A stretch of 64,000 nt of DNA from JAADHX01 sp964569385 (GCA_964569385.1 CAZMUM010000018.1:1-64000); one strand, 5' to 3'; positions 32,567-42,077 are shown, counted from the stretch's first letter. A program made the numbers and translations. Notes: generated from the sequence alone by a model not told the origin.

Positions 32567-34558
32567 ATGTCAGACTTGTCATTGATGATAAAGGGCACAC
32601 GCATTCGGGGCCTTGACGGGCTTCGCGGCCTGGCCGTGGCCGCGGTGGTGCTGTTTCATGCTTGGCCAGACACGGTTCGTGGAGGCTGGATTGGTGTCTC
32701 GGTCTTCTTCACGCTGTCTGGGTATCTCATCACCGGCATCGTGGTTCGTGAACATGAGTTGTCGCGAGCTTCGCTGGCATCGTTCTGGCGCCGGCGCGTT
32801 CGGCGGTTGTTGCCTCCTGCGTTGGTCACGATCGGCGTCGTTGTGGCCATCACCGCGGTCACTGAGCTCGACTCGCTGGCCGATGTTGGGCGTGATGGCA
32901 TCGCGGCCCTGTTTTACGTTGCCAACTGGCGCCAGGCAGCAGCGCCTGGCGGTTACGGGGCGATCTTCGAAACTGCCATCAGGCCCTTTGCCCACCTCTG
33001 GAGCCTCTCGATCGAAGAACAGGTCTACATCTTCTGGCCAGTCACGCTCCTAGTGCTCGGAGTCCGCCGGGCCCTCGCCTTGGGAGTTCTGATTGTCGCC
33101 GCCGGGACAGTCATCTGGTGGGGTTCGCCCGATGCCTACTTCGCGACGCCCCTTCGGTTTGGCGAGGTTCTCACTGGCGCGGCCCTCGCCATAGTCCCTG
33201 TGTCGAAGCTCGACCGCCCCACGGTTCGAATAGCGGGCGTTGTCGCTGGCGGCGTGCTCCTCGTTCTCATCGTAACCATGGAAGAGACAGCCACAGCGAT
33301 TGGCCATGGGGCCATGCCCGCCATCGGCCTGCTTTCGATGGCGGTCGTGGCCGCGGTTATCGTCACACCCAACGAACGACTCTCGAATCGGCCGCTCGAA
33401 TGGTTGGGGCACCGCAGCTATGCCATCTATCTGTTTCACTGGCCGCTGCTGGTTCTGACCGAGCTGAATGGCGTGTTCGTCATAGTGTTCAGCCTTGCCC
33501 TGGCGGAGGTGTCTCACCGATTCGTCGAGTGGCCCATTCGCACTGGCGCCAGGGTGAAGCATCCGTTTGTAGCCATCGGTGGCGCCAGCATCGGCCTTGC
33601 CGGCCTTGTCTTCATTGCAACTCTCGCAGCCCCGACCCAGCCATCGGATGCTGAGATAACAGCCAACGCGGTCGCAGCTTTCGACGCCTCCGCACCAACC
33701 GACGAAGCCGCACTCGCGCTAGACGGCGAACCCCGCAATTCGCCAACCGAACAGCAGCCACCTCCGACCGCTTCAGTCGAGGACCCTGGCGAAACAGGTG
33801 GTGTCGAAGAGTCCTCAGCAGCCGCCGAATCCGATTCGGCAAATGACTCAGGAGTGTCCGCCCGCGAAGCCTCTCGAAAATCACTCGAACCAACGGTCAT
33901 CGAACTAGTCGAGATTGTGCTGCCAGACGACCCTACAATCTTGGTTGTTGGTGACTCTGCCGGCGAAGCGCTTCACCCCGCGCTGCTTGGTTGGGCCGAA
34001 GCGCTCGGCTTCGAACTTCAAGCTAGGGCGTGGATCCAATGTTCACCGATGTTCAACGAACGAGATCATGAGGCGTGGACCACGTTGAATTTCGGACCGC
34101 TCGAAGTTGCCTGCCGACCCGAAATCGAGGACGGCATCGATGCTGTCCTCGTTTTCGACCATGGTGTCGTGCTGGTCGATCACTACAGCATCGTCGACGA
34201 TCTTTGGGTCTCGATTACCGACGATCTTCTATTCGACGCAATACGGGCCGAGTACGAGTTTCAGATCACCGTCGCGGCCGAGAAGGGCGCCGAGTACATC
34301 TTTACCACTCCACCCAAGCCATTCTCGACCAGGTTCAACATCAGCAACATGACCGAGCCACTAAGGCTGGATCGCTACCTCCGCCTCATTCGTGAACTCG
34401 CCGATACGTACGACCACGTGAGTGTGATCGAGTTCGGTCGCATAGTTGACGCGGACGCTGCCACCTACGTGCGCACAGACGGCCTTCACCTCGACCGCGA
34501 CACTTCGGCCATCACGGCCATCGCCGACCTAATCGCGCCGGTGTTTGTGATTCCGTAG
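32567..34558 (+). CDS. Acyltransferase-3 family membrane protein with SGNH domain (OafA-like)
   Basis: 663 residues. The N-terminal ~350 residues are an acyltransferase-3 membrane domain with about ten helices, recognised by GLDGLRGLAVAAVVLFHAWPD (near residue 15), FFTLSGYLITGI and the later HLWSLSIEEQVYIFWP. An acidic, Ala/Glu/Ser-rich linker (about 365-440) leads to a C-terminal SGNH-like domain beginning with ILVVGDSAGEALHPALL. OafA-type proteins transfer acetyl or other acyl groups onto cell-surface glycans or lipids. The gene is monocistronic. Confidence 0.88.
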   Translation: MSDLSLMIKGTRIRGLDGLRGLAVAAVVLFHAWPDTVRGGWIGVSVFFTLSGYLITGIVVREHELSRASLASFWRRRVRRLLPPALVTIGVVVAITAVTELDSLADVGRDGIAALFYVANWRQAAAPGGYGAIFETAIRPFAHLWSLSIEEQVYIFWPVTLLVLGVRRALALGVLIVAAGTVIWWGSPDAYFATPLRFGEVLTGAALAIVPVSKLDRPTVRIAGVVAGGVLLVLIVTMEETATAIGHGAMPAIGLLSMAVVAAVIVTPNERLSNRPLEWLGHRSYAIYLFHWPLLVLTELNGVFVIVFSLALAEVSHRFVEWPIRTGARVKHPFVAIGGASIGLAGLVFIATLAAPTQPSDAEITANAVAAFDASAPTDEAALALDGEPRNSPTEQQPPPTASVEDPGETGGVEESSAAAESDSANDSGVSAREASRKSLEPTVIELVEIVLPDDPTILVVGDSAGEALHPALLGWAEALGFELQARAWIQCSPMFNERDHEAWTTLNFGPLEVACRPEIEDGIDAVLVFDHGVVLVDHYSIVDDLWVSITDDLLFDAIRAEYEFQITVAAEKGAEYIFTTPPKPFSTRFNISNMTEPLRLDRYLRLIRELADTYDHVSVIEFGRIVDADAATYVRTDGLHLDRDTSAITAIADLIAPVFVIP

Positions 34559-34644
34559 CTGCTAGTCGAAGAATCGGCCATCTGCACGAAATCTCCACAT
34601 ATTCAGCGGGACATCGGCACGCGAAAATGCGTAACGTCGTTGGT

Positions 34645-35331
34645 GTGGCAAAACGAATCATTGTTGTTGACGACGACCGAGCTATCGCCAAGGCGGTAAA
34701 AGCTCGCCTAGATGCCGACGGCTTCGAAGTCGAAGTCGCCTACACCGGCGAGGAAGCGCTGGCGGCCGCGGCGCGACAAGCACCAGAGCTGGTTGTGCTC
34801 GACCTCGGCCTACCTGGGATAGACGGCATCGAAGTGTGCACCCAACTGCGTCGCACTCACGACGTTCCGGTTGTCATGCTGACCGCACGCGACGCCGAAA
34901 CCGACGTTCTGGTTGGTCTTGGCCTGGGCGCCGACGACTACGTCGTGAAACCGTTCAGCCCGCGCGAGCTCTCAGCTCGAGTGTCGGCCGTATTGCGACG
35001 TACTCGTCCGGGACCAGACGAGACCCGCATCGAGTTCGCAGGCCTCACCATCGACGTCGCTCGGAGGCTTGTCGACCTGGACGGCCAACTTGTCAACCTC
35101 ACGGTCACCGAGTTTGATCTGTTGGTCGATCTTGGCCGAGCCAATGGCGCCGTTCGCACCAGAGATCAGTTGCTGTCGAGTGTTTGGGGCTATCGAGACG
35201 CCGGAGTTGTTCGCACTGTCGACTCCCACATTCGGTCGCTTCGACGCAAGATTGGCGACGAGCGGATTCGCACCGTTCATGGCGTCGGATACGCCGCCAC
35301 CCAAGAAGTGGGCGCGCCCAGTACCCCATGA
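34645..35331 (+). CDS. OmpR-family response regulator
   Basis: 228 residues from GTG 34645, chosen because the protein then begins MAKRIIVVDDD; an in-frame ATG lies at 34627. The receiver domain (1-120) has the acidic pair VVDDD, phosphoacceptor Asp in VVLDLGLPG, and LTARDAETD, then ADDYVVKPFS with the conserved Lys. The winged-helix domain (about 130-225) has VNLTVTEFDLLVDL and TVDSHIRSLRRKIG. It overlaps the sensor kinase gene by 4 bases. It is the cytoplasmic output half of a two-component system with unknown target genes. Confidence 0.92.
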   Translation: MAKRIIVVDDDRAIAKAVKARLDADGFEVEVAYTGEEALAAAARQAPELVVLDLGLPGIDGIEVCTQLRRTHDVPVVMLTARDAETDVLVGLGLGADDYVVKPFSPRELSARVSAVLRRTRPGPDETRIEFAGLTIDVARRLVDLDGQLVNLTVTEFDLLVDLGRANGAVRTRDQLLSSVWGYRDAGVVRTVDSHIRSLRRKIGDERIRTVHGVGYAATQEVGAPSTP

Positions 35332-36320
35332 CTCCGCCTCTTAGACGGTTCAAAAGCCTTAAGACGAAACTGTCGATTGTCATCGTCGCGGCCGTTGGTG
35401 TGGCTGCCCTCAGCTCCACGATCGGGTTGCGCCTGGGCTGGCCCATTTGGGTGCGCCCGATTGTGGCATCGCTTCTTGCCCTTGTCATGGTTCAGTTCTT
35501 GGCCAGAGGCATGACCAGACCGCTGCGCGTGATCGATGGAGCGGCCAGGCAGCTCAGCGGTGGAGACTACGCCGTGCGGGTCGAACCCTCGACCTCCGAC
35601 GAGATCGGGCGCCTCGCCAAAACGTTCAACGAGATGGCCACCGAACTCGAGGCGGCCAGAGCCCAGCGCCGTCGGTTCATCGCCGACGCGGCCCACGAAC
35701 TTCGCACACCCGTCGCGGGCTTGCTGGCCTCGACGGAGAATCTGCTCGACGGAGTCTCCGAAGTGACCCACGACGAACTAAGCGCGCTGCACGCGCAGTG
35801 CCAGCGGCTGTCGACGATTACGAAGGACCTTCTCGACCTCTCTCGCTTGGAAGCCGAAGACGAACCTCTCACCAAGTCCAACACCGATGTAGGAAACCTG
35901 GTCAGACGAGCTGTCGACGACCTACGACGGCGACACGTTGCAGTTCAGGTCGATGTGCAGGTCGCCGACGATCCGATCCTCGCGCTGGTGAACCCCGATC
36001 ACTTGCATCGGGCAACCTCGAATCTGCTCGAGAATGCAGCCGTGCACGGTCGAGTCGGAGACGAAGCGGCGGTGATCGCTGTAAAAGTCAGCAAGTCGGA
36101 TCACTCGATCAAGATCGAAGTGCTCGACGAGGGACCAGGCCTTGGCGACGACCCGCACCAGGCCTTCGAGCGATTCCATCGGCGAGCCGCGCCCGATCAA
36201 CCTGGCACTGGGCTCGGACTCGCCATTACCCGCGAAGTTGTACATCGACATCGCGGAACCATCGAAGTCAGGCCAAGTTCGGTCGGCGCTCACATCGCGT
36301 TAACCCTGCCCACGAACTAG
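35328..36320 (+). CDS. HisKA-type sensor histidine kinase
   Basis: 330 residues from the ATG overlapping the regulator stop. Two hydrophobic segments near residues 15-55 are separated by a very short external loop (GWPIWV), so it is probably an intramembrane-sensing type. HAMP (about 60-105, RPLRVIDGAARQLSGGDYAVR), dimerisation domain with the phosphorylated His in FIADAAHELRTPVAG, and ATPase domain (N box NLLENAAVHG, G1 VLDEGPGLG, G2 GTGLGLAI) follow. All catalytic motifs look intact. Paired with the upstream OmpR regulator. Confidence 0.92.
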   Translation: MTPPLRRFKSLKTKLSIVIVAAVGVAALSSTIGLRLGWPIWVRPIVASLLALVMVQFLARGMTRPLRVIDGAARQLSGGDYAVRVEPSTSDEIGRLAKTFNEMATELEAARAQRRRFIADAAHELRTPVAGLLASTENLLDGVSEVTHDELSALHAQCQRLSTITKDLLDLSRLEAEDEPLTKSNTDVGNLVRRAVDDLRRRHVAVQVDVQVADDPILALVNPDHLHRATSNLLENAAVHGRVGDEAAVIAVKVSKSDHSIKIEVLDEGPGLGDDPHQAFERFHRRAAPDQPGTGLGLAITREVVHRHRGTIEVRPSSVGAHIALTLPTN

Positions 36321-36488
36321 TCACGACCAAACCTCCCTCCAACGACCTAGACGCTTGAGGACCTAACTCCCGAAGACGCAGCCCGTCTGCCATCCGACGA
36401 TCCAGCTGATCTGAAGGTGCTCCTACGGACAGGAAAACTTGCGCTGAAGAGGGCCAGACCAAGTACCCCTTTCGTCGGGTGCCGTTCG

Positions 36489-37640
36489 TCACATAGGATG
36501 GTGATCGACTCCTGGGGGGGAATCATCCGTTGGGGCCGAACCGATGTGTTCGGCTCCGACGTGTTTTTGGCGCCGGTCCGGAATCGTCAGCCGAATGGCA
36601 ACTTCGTTAGCCAGCAGCCGACCATCAAGAGTCAGCTTTGCTACCCCGTCGCTGTTCACGTCGACAAGGTGTCTGACCTCGTCGGCGATTGCATCAACAG
36701 ACACGCCGTGAGATAGCCGAACCTGTAGCTGAAGCAGTTCGAGCGCTCGAGCCTCGGGTTCCAATCGTTCCGAGCCGGCCTCGACCGAAGTGCCACTTTC
36801 TATCGCCGAGATGTAGCGCTCGGGAGTGTGAACGTTCCAGAACCGGCGGCCGTCCTGATGGGAATGTGCCGCGCACCCAAGACCAAGGTAGTTGCCTCCC
36901 GTCCAATACAAGAGGTTGTGCTGACACTGCTGACCGGCCGTCGACCAGTTCGAGATTTCGTAGTTGGTCAGACCCGCACCAACCAAGGCCGCTTCGGCCA
37001 GTAGATACTTCTCGGCCTGATCGTCGTCGTCGGGGTGCCTGGCCGGATCGTCGTACAGGGCTGTACCAGCCTCGATCGTTAAGGCGTAGGCACTCACATG
37101 GTCTGGATTCAGCACAAGCGTGTCGACCAGAGTCTGTTCCCAGTCCGCTAGCGACTCGCCACTAGCCCCATAGATGAGGTCGAGGTTGAGGCGGTCGATT
37201 CCGGCTGCTCGGGCATCTCGAACGGCAGTCTCAACGTTGTCTGGATCATGGGTTCGCCCCAACGCTTCGAGCACATGGGGCGTCATGGATTGGACGCCGA
37301 GGCTGATCCGGTTGACGCCGTGGGCCACATAATGATCGAACCGGTCGCGATCTACGAAGTCTGGGTTGCATTCAACAGTAACCTCGGCTCCGGCCACGAT
37401 TGGCAACTCGTCGAGGACGGCGGTCAGTAAATGTGGGTCGACCAGGCTAGGAGTTCCACCGCCGACGAAAACTGACGTGACCGGCGGCATCGCGTCGTGG
37501 ACTGCCACCGCGGCCTGGTGCCGCATCGCCTCCATATAGGCGACCACAAGGTGGTCACGATCGGTCCAGGTTGCGAACGCGCAGTAGTCACACTTTCGAG
37601 CGCAGAAGGGAACGTGAATGTAGATCCCGAAATCGGCCAT
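36489..37640 (-). CDS. hemW: HemW-like radical SAM protein
   Basis: 383 residues. YIHVPFCARKCDYCAFATW holds the radical-SAM Cys13, Cys17 and Cys20 with the extra tyrosine/phenylalanine context of HemW rather than HemN. The SAM-binding GGTPSL and the C-terminal HemN domain (LARALELLQLQVRLSHGVS-like) are present. HemW is a heme chaperone often annotated as oxygen-independent coproporphyrinogen III oxidase. It sits in the expected actinobacterial company of hrcA, dnaJ and rsmE, although a regulator gene intervenes. Confidence 0.9.
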   Translation of the reverse strand: MADFGIYIHVPFCARKCDYCAFATWTDRDHLVVAYMEAMRHQAAVAVHDAMPPVTSVFVGGGTPSLVDPHLLTAVLDELPIVAGAEVTVECNPDFVDRDRFDHYVAHGVNRISLGVQSMTPHVLEALGRTHDPDNVETAVRDARAAGIDRLNLDLIYGASGESLADWEQTLVDTLVLNPDHVSAYALTIEAGTALYDDPARHPDDDDQAEKYLLAEAALVGAGLTNYEISNWSTAGQQCQHNLLYWTGGNYLGLGCAAHSHQDGRRFWNVHTPERYISAIESGTSVEAGSERLEPEARALELLQLQVRLSHGVSVDAIADEVRHLVDVNSDGVAKLTLDGRLLANEVAIRLTIPDRRQKHVGAEHIGSAPTDDSPPGVDHHPM

Positions 37641-37657
37641 CCCCGAAGACGCGCAGG

Positions 37658-38179
37658 TTAAGCGCCGAGACGTAAGCCTAGATCGGCCAGGCGGCTCGAT
37701 GCACTGTCGAGGCTGGTGTCGAGGATGCAGGCAATAGCGCGTAGGTCGTCGCGACGAATGGTGAGCATGCGTCCGTTGAAGTCCTGGCGCTGCATCTGGA
37801 TCATCGATAGGTACCGCGTGAGCATGGCTGCGTCGGCGCCCTCCATCGATTCGAGCCTCGTGAGGTCGATGGTGACGTTGGCATCATCGCGGTTGTCGAC
37901 GCCTTCGAGATCGGCGTCTTCGTCGGTGCGTGGCAGCAGCTGCGACACCGGAACGTTGTAAAACTTCGCCAGTCGATGCAATCGAGGGACCGAGATGGCC
38001 CGCTCGCCGCGTTCGTATGCGCCAAGCACTGACGCTTTGAACTCGTGCGCCGACTCGGCCTCGACGTCTTGAAGCGACATGCGCTTCTGACGACGAATGG
38101 CACGTAGACGCTCACCAACGCGTTTGCCGTACGCGACGTCGTCTTGGTTTCCTGCCGATGTGAGATCGATGTCCGGCAT
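37658..38179 (-). CDS. bldD: BldD-like developmental regulator with c-di-GMP-binding signature
   Basis: 173 residues. The N-terminal HTH (about 16-85) reads GKRVGERLRAIRRQKRMSLQDVE, then VLGAYERGERAISVPRLHRLAKFYNVPVSQLLP, closely following Streptomyces BldD. The C-terminal domain (VTIDLTRLE onward) carries RQD at 131-133, eight residues, then RRDD at 142-145. This is exactly the RxD-X8-RxxD pattern that binds tetrameric cyclic di-GMP in BldD. A 15-residue insert links the domains. It lies 17 bases upstream of hemW on the same strand. It would be a c-di-GMP-controlled repressor; targets are unknown. Confidence 0.85.
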   Translation of the reverse strand: MPDIDLTSAGNQDDVAYGKRVGERLRAIRRQKRMSLQDVEAESAHEFKASVLGAYERGERAISVPRLHRLAKFYNVPVSQLLPRTDEDADLEGVDNRDDANVTIDLTRLESMEGADAAMLTRYLSMIQMQRQDFNGRMLTIRRDDLRAIACILDTSLDSASSRLADLGLRLGA

Positions 38180-38271
38180 CGTTATTTCGTACCTACCCGC
38201 TCAACACGGACATTCATCGATCTGGAGGTTCCAAACCGACCGTGCCCGTCTTTGGTTCGCAGTACCCTAGC

Positions 38272-38976
38272 TCACTCTGCGTGACGGTGCACTATGTCGG
38301 CGCGAATTGCCGCTAGAAGCGCTCCGGCGACCACGGCGGCGGTTTCGGCTCTAAGCACGCCAACACCAAGATCGACGGTGGCCCCAGCGGCAGCCAACTC
38401 GTCGTTGGTCCATCCGCCTTCTGGCCCGATGAGCACCGTTGGGTAGTCGAGAGACGGATACTGGCCACCCCGCTGGGCCACAGCTACACCGGGTTCAGCC
38501 ATGAGATCGACCGCAGGTCGCGACGGTTCGATGATCGGTAGAAACACCCGACGCGATTGGGTCGCTGCCGACCGCGCGACCGCAATTAGTTTGGCGTGAG
38601 CCTTGGGCCCGCGGTCGCCCGTCCAGCGCACCACCGAGCGTGATGAAGACAGAAGCAAGATTCGATCGACACCGATCTCGGTGAGTTTTTGCACCGCCCA
38701 AGCTGTTCGGTCCCCTTTAACGGCAACGATGCCAACCGACACCAACACTTCGGACTTGACGACCGACACCAGGTCGCCAGCGATTTCTGGAGCCGCCGCG
38801 AAGCGCGCTGCACACCACGAACCAGCACCATCTGACAGAGTAATTGGGTCGCCGTCACGCAGTCGCCTAACCCGACTCAGGTGATGGTGGTCGTCGTCCG
38901 AAAGTTCGGGTTGGGCGAGGGACTCGACAAACACATGCGGACCACCATTGCCATCAGGTACCGGCGCACGGTTCAC
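38272..38976 (-). CDS. rsmE: 16S rRNA (uracil-1498-N3)-methyltransferase RsmE
   Basis: 234 residues from GTG 38974-38976, one base beyond the dnaJ stop. The N-terminal PUA-like part has HHHLSRVRRLRDGDPITLSDGAG. The C-terminal SPOUT/trefoil-knot domain carries KGDRTAWAVQKLTEIGVD, SRSVVRW, and the SAM-binding VLIGPEGGWTNDEL and LGVGVLRAETAAV. It methylates U1498 of 16S rRNA. The open frame extends to 39111 inside dnaJ, which is disregarded. The hrcA-dnaJ-rsmE order is standard in actinobacteria. Confidence 0.92.
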   Translation of the reverse strand: MNRAPVPDGNGGPHVFVESLAQPELSDDDHHHLSRVRRLRDGDPITLSDGAGSWCAARFAAAPEIAGDLVSVVKSEVLVSVGIVAVKGDRTAWAVQKLTEIGVDRILLLSSSRSVVRWTGDRGPKAHAKLIAVARSAATQSRRVFLPIIEPSRPAVDLMAEPGVAVAQRGGQYPSLDYPTVLIGPEGGWTNDELAAAGATVDLGVGVLRAETAAVVAGALLAAIRADIVHRHAE

Positions 38977-38977
38977 T

Positions 38978-40114
38978 TCAGCTGAACGCCGACTTGATCT
39001 TGGAGAAGAGGCCAGAACCAGGCTCGGCGACGTCTTCGCCACGCATCTCGGCCAGCTGGCGAATGAGTGATTCTTGGTCCTCGGAAAGTTTGCGAGGTAT
39101 GTCGACCACAACGGTCAGAACAACGTCGCCGCGACCGCGACCTTGCAACCGCGGGACTCCAAGGTTGCGAAGCCTCATGACCTCGCCCGGTTGAGTCCCG
39201 GCCGATATCTGAAGTTCCTCGGTACTGTCGAGCGTTTCGTACTCGACCTCGACCCCGAGCGTGGCTTGAGCAATCGAGATATGAAGCTCGTCGAAGAGAT
39301 CGTCGCCTTCGCGAACAAACCGTGGGTGCGAAGCAACTCGCACGTGCACGTAAAGATCGCCACGGCCACCACCTCTGGGGCCGGCTGCGCCTCGACCGCT
39401 GAGCCGCAGCGTCGTGCCATGGTCGACTCCGGCAGGAACACGAACAGTGTGTTCCATTTCTTCGGTGACCCGACCCTCGCCATGGCAGACAGTGCATGGT
39501 GAGGCGACCTGGGTGCCCTCGCCCTGACAGGTGGGGCACAACCCGGTAGTCATCATCTGGCCGAGAATCGAGTTGCGAACCTGCCGCACCTGGCCTGCGC
39601 CAGCACAGGTGGCACACGTGATTGGCTCCGAGCCGTCTTCTGAACCGGTGGAAGCGCAGTGTTCGCAACCGACCGCGGTGCGGATCGACAGCTCGGTCTC
39701 GGTGCCAAACACCGCGTCAACGAACGAGATGTTCGCCACCACTTCTTGGTCGGCACCACGTGGTGGGCCTGCTGGACCGCGAGTGCGTCCGCCTCCGAAG
39801 GGGTTCTGACCGCCGAAGAACGAGTCGAAGATGTCGTTGACGTTGCCGAAGCCCCCGAACGGATCGTAACTGGCACCGCCGAGGCCTTCCTCGCCGTAGC
39901 GATCGTAGGTCGAGCGCTTTTCGTTGTCGGACAGCGTGGCGTAGGCCTTAGAGACCTCTTTGAACTTAGCTTCGGCGTCGGGATCGTCGGGGTTGGCATC
40001 GGGGTGCAGCTGGCGTGCCAACTTGCGATACGACTTCTTGATCTCTTCGGCACTCGCGCCGCGATCGACGCCTAGCAGCCCGTAGTAGTCAGCGCCCACT
40101 AGTTGCGGCTCCAC
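38978..40114 (-). CDS. dnaJ: Chaperone protein DnaJ
   Basis: 378 residues. J domain 1-75 with the HPD tripeptide at 37-39; Gly/Phe-rich region (about 75-120); four zinc-binding CxxCxGxG-type repeats (CEHCASTG, CATCAGAG, CPTCQGEG, CTVCHGEG), of which the first is slightly divergent; and the C-terminal substrate-binding domains. It works with DnaK and GrpE, which are not in the window. It is separated from hrcA by 95 bases, so the pair may be cotranscribed. Confidence 0.95.
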   Translation of the reverse strand: MEPQLVGADYYGLLGVDRGASAEEIKKSYRKLARQLHPDANPDDPDAEAKFKEVSKAYATLSDNEKRSTYDRYGEEGLGGASYDPFGGFGNVNDIFDSFFGGQNPFGGGRTRGPAGPPRGADQEVVANISFVDAVFGTETELSIRTAVGCEHCASTGSEDGSEPITCATCAGAGQVRQVRNSILGQMMTTGLCPTCQGEGTQVASPCTVCHGEGRVTEEMEHTVRVPAGVDHGTTLRLSGRGAAGPRGGGRGDLYVHVRVASHPRFVREGDDLFDELHISIAQATLGVEVEYETLDSTEELQISAGTQPGEVMRLRNLGVPRLQGRGRGDVVLTVVVDIPRKLSEDQESLIRQLAEMRGEDVAEPGSGLFSKIKSAFS

Positions 40115-40209
40115 TTCTTATCCAGAACATGACCCACCATTGTGGCAGCGTTCAGCCGAAACCGGCGCTCTGTACACGCCGAATCTCGCCAGCGTCGGAC
40201 CACACAAGC

Positions 40210-41229
40210 CTACTCGTCGCTGGTGGTGGCGTTGATCGACGCTCCCAGACGCCTCGACACAACCTGTACCGCCGCAAGTGCCCTCGGGTAATCCATCCGG
40301 GTTGGGCCAAGAACGCCAACAGAACCGGCTTGTTCACCATCGACTACCAACGGCGCCAACACAACCGAGCAGTCGACAAGTGGCAGTCCAGTCTCTGAAC
40401 CAATAGCAACCGAAAGACCTTTGTTGAGTAGATCGCCAACCATCGTGACGACCATCAACTGGTGTTCAAGAATGGTGAGAACGTCGCGCACGGTGTCGAC
40501 TGCATCGAACTGAGCAGCCATGTTCGAGGTACTGCCAACAAACACAGGCACATCGTCAGGCTGACCAGCAATCGATCCGATGACCGTCGAGACCACACCA
40601 TCGACGCCGTCATGACCCGACGTTTCAATGTTGGGCAGCGGCGCGGTTCCGTGGCCGATCAGATGTCTGTTGAGGTGATAGTTAACACGAGCGATGAGTT
40701 CGTCGTCGGGGTCGCCAGCGAGCTCGACGTCGTACCGCTCGACGGTACCGCTCGAAAGCACGAGCACGAGAAGAGCCCGATCGCCGCCAAGCAACACGAG
40801 CTGTGCCGACCGAATCGTGGCCGGATCGTGCGAGGGACCGACCACAACTCCGGTGTACGCGGTGAGCGTCGACAATAGCTCAGAGGTGTCGCGAAGGCGA
40901 TCTTCGATGGCGCCTTGGGCCGCACTGAAAAAGTCGCGAACTTGTTTGGTTTCGGTCGGCCCAAGCACACCAGGGCCACCAAGCTGGTCGACGAAGTAGC
41001 GGTACCCCTTCTCGGTAGGTACCCGGCCCGCGCTGGTGTAGGGCTGACTGAGGTAGCCCAGTTGTTCGAGCGCCGACATTTCGTTGCGGATCGTGGCCGA
41101 CGAAACCTCGATAGTTCCGTCGCGTTTAAGCGTTCCGGACCCGACGGGCTCGGCGGTGTCGATGTAATGCTCAACAATGGCACTCAGCACCGCGGCCTTG
41201 CGGTCGTCGAGGCCATCGGTTACTGCCAT
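40210..41229 (-). CDS. hrcA: Heat-inducible transcription repressor HrcA
   Basis: 339 residues. The N-terminal winged helix begins LDDRKAAVLSAIVEHYIDTAEPVGSGTL and contains SATIRNEMSALEQLGYLSQPYTSAGRVPTEKGYRYFVD. GAF-like and insert domains follow, and the C-terminal VGVLGPTRMDYPRALAAVQVVSRRL is diagnostic. HrcA binds CIRCE elements to repress chaperone genes. No CIRCE inverted repeat is visible directly upstream of this gene or of dnaJ, so autoregulation is not supported here. Confidence 0.95.
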   Translation of the reverse strand: MAVTDGLDDRKAAVLSAIVEHYIDTAEPVGSGTLKRDGTIEVSSATIRNEMSALEQLGYLSQPYTSAGRVPTEKGYRYFVDQLGGPGVLGPTETKQVRDFFSAAQGAIEDRLRDTSELLSTLTAYTGVVVGPSHDPATIRSAQLVLLGGDRALLVLVLSSGTVERYDVELAGDPDDELIARVNYHLNRHLIGHGTAPLPNIETSGHDGVDGVVSTVIGSIAGQPDDVPVFVGSTSNMAAQFDAVDTVRDVLTILEHQLMVVTMVGDLLNKGLSVAIGSETGLPLVDCSVVLAPLVVDGEQAGSVGVLGPTRMDYPRALAAVQVVSRRLGASINATTSDE

Positions 41230-41261
41230 CGCGACATCTTACCTGCCACCCATCCAACGGC

Positions 41262-41291
41262 TTGGGTCGAGGCGACCGAACAGCCTATGGT
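41262..41291 (+). promoter_or_regulatory. Promoter of the SDR gene, leaderless
   Basis: -35 TTGGGT (41262-41267), an 18-base spacer and -10 TATGGT (41286-41291); the SDR ATG at 41298 follows after 6 bases. It is divergent from hrcA. Confidence 0.45.
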
Positions 41292-41297
41292 CGGGTC

Positions 41298-42077
41298 ATG
41301 GACGACAACTCAACCAAACGGCCGCTCGATCTGACCGGTCGAACCGTGCTTGTGACCGGCGGCAACGGCGGTATCGGCCTCGGCATGGCCCACGCGTGCG
41401 CACGCCACGGTGCCCGAATCGTCTTGTGGGGCCGGAACTCGACAAAGAACTCCGCTGCGCTTACCTCGTTAACCGAAGCTGGGGTCGATGCGTTGGCCCT
41501 TGTGTGCGATGTGGCCGACGAGTCGGCCGTAGAAGCGGCGTTCGCAGAGTCGGTCGAGTGGGCCGGTCGCATCGACACCGTATTTGCCAACGCTGGGGTT
41601 GGCGGGCCGGGGGTCCCGTTTATCGAGATGACGCTCGACCAATGGCGTCGAGTGATGGCGGTCAACCTCGATGGGGTATTCGTCACCTTCCGCACCGCTG
41701 CCCGTCACATGATCGAACAAGGCGGCGGTGCGCTCGTCGCCATTTCATCGACTTCGGCCATTCACGGAGCTCCAGGCAACGAAGCATATGGATCGTCCAA
41801 GACAGCCCTGCTCGGACTCACAAGGGCCCTGGCCGTCGGGATGGCACGCCACAACATCCGGGTGAACGCCCTCCTGCCAGGCTGGGTTCGAACCGAAATG
41901 ACCGACGCCGGGTATGCCTATGAAAAGTTTCGCGACAACACTACGAAACGCACACCATTGCGCCGCTGGGCCGAACCGGCCGACATGGGACCAGCCGCTG
42001 TGTTCCTCGCCGACCCTGATGCGATATATCACACCGGCCAACATGTCACCGTCGATGGTGGGTACACGGTTTTCTAG
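41298..42077 (+). CDS. Short-chain dehydrogenase/reductase
   Basis: 259 residues, classical SDR length. Cofactor motif TGGNGGIG near residue 20 (the usual TGxxxGIG), then NAGVGG, the catalytic Ser (ISSTSAIHG) and YGSSK with Tyr and Lys four residues apart. The C-terminal DGGYTVF ends as in FabG/gluconate-dehydrogenase-like members. An arginine after beta 2 (WGRN) suggests NADP(H). The substrate is not predictable. ATG 41298 is supported by the -10 box 6 bases before it. Confidence 0.88.
   Translation: MDDNSTKRPLDLTGRTVLVTGGNGGIGLGMAHACARHGARIVLWGRNSTKNSAALTSLTEAGVDALALVCDVADESAVEAAFAESVEWAGRIDTVFANAGVGGPGVPFIEMTLDQWRRVMAVNLDGVFVTFRTAARHMIEQGGGALVAISSTSAIHGAPGNEAYGSSKTALLGLTRALAVGMARHNIRVNALLPGWVRTEMTDAGYAYEKFRDNTTKRTPLRRWAEPADMGPAAVFLADPDAIYHTGQHVTVDGGYTVF

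Noticed and set aside
36321..36488. 168-base gap after the histidine kinase
   Set aside because: No conserved motif, hairpin or open frame with coding character was seen; ordinary convergent intergenic space.
40115..41297. Search for a CIRCE element near hrcA and dnaJ
   Set aside because: No TTAGCACTC-N9-GAGTGCTAA-like repeat was seen upstream of either gene.
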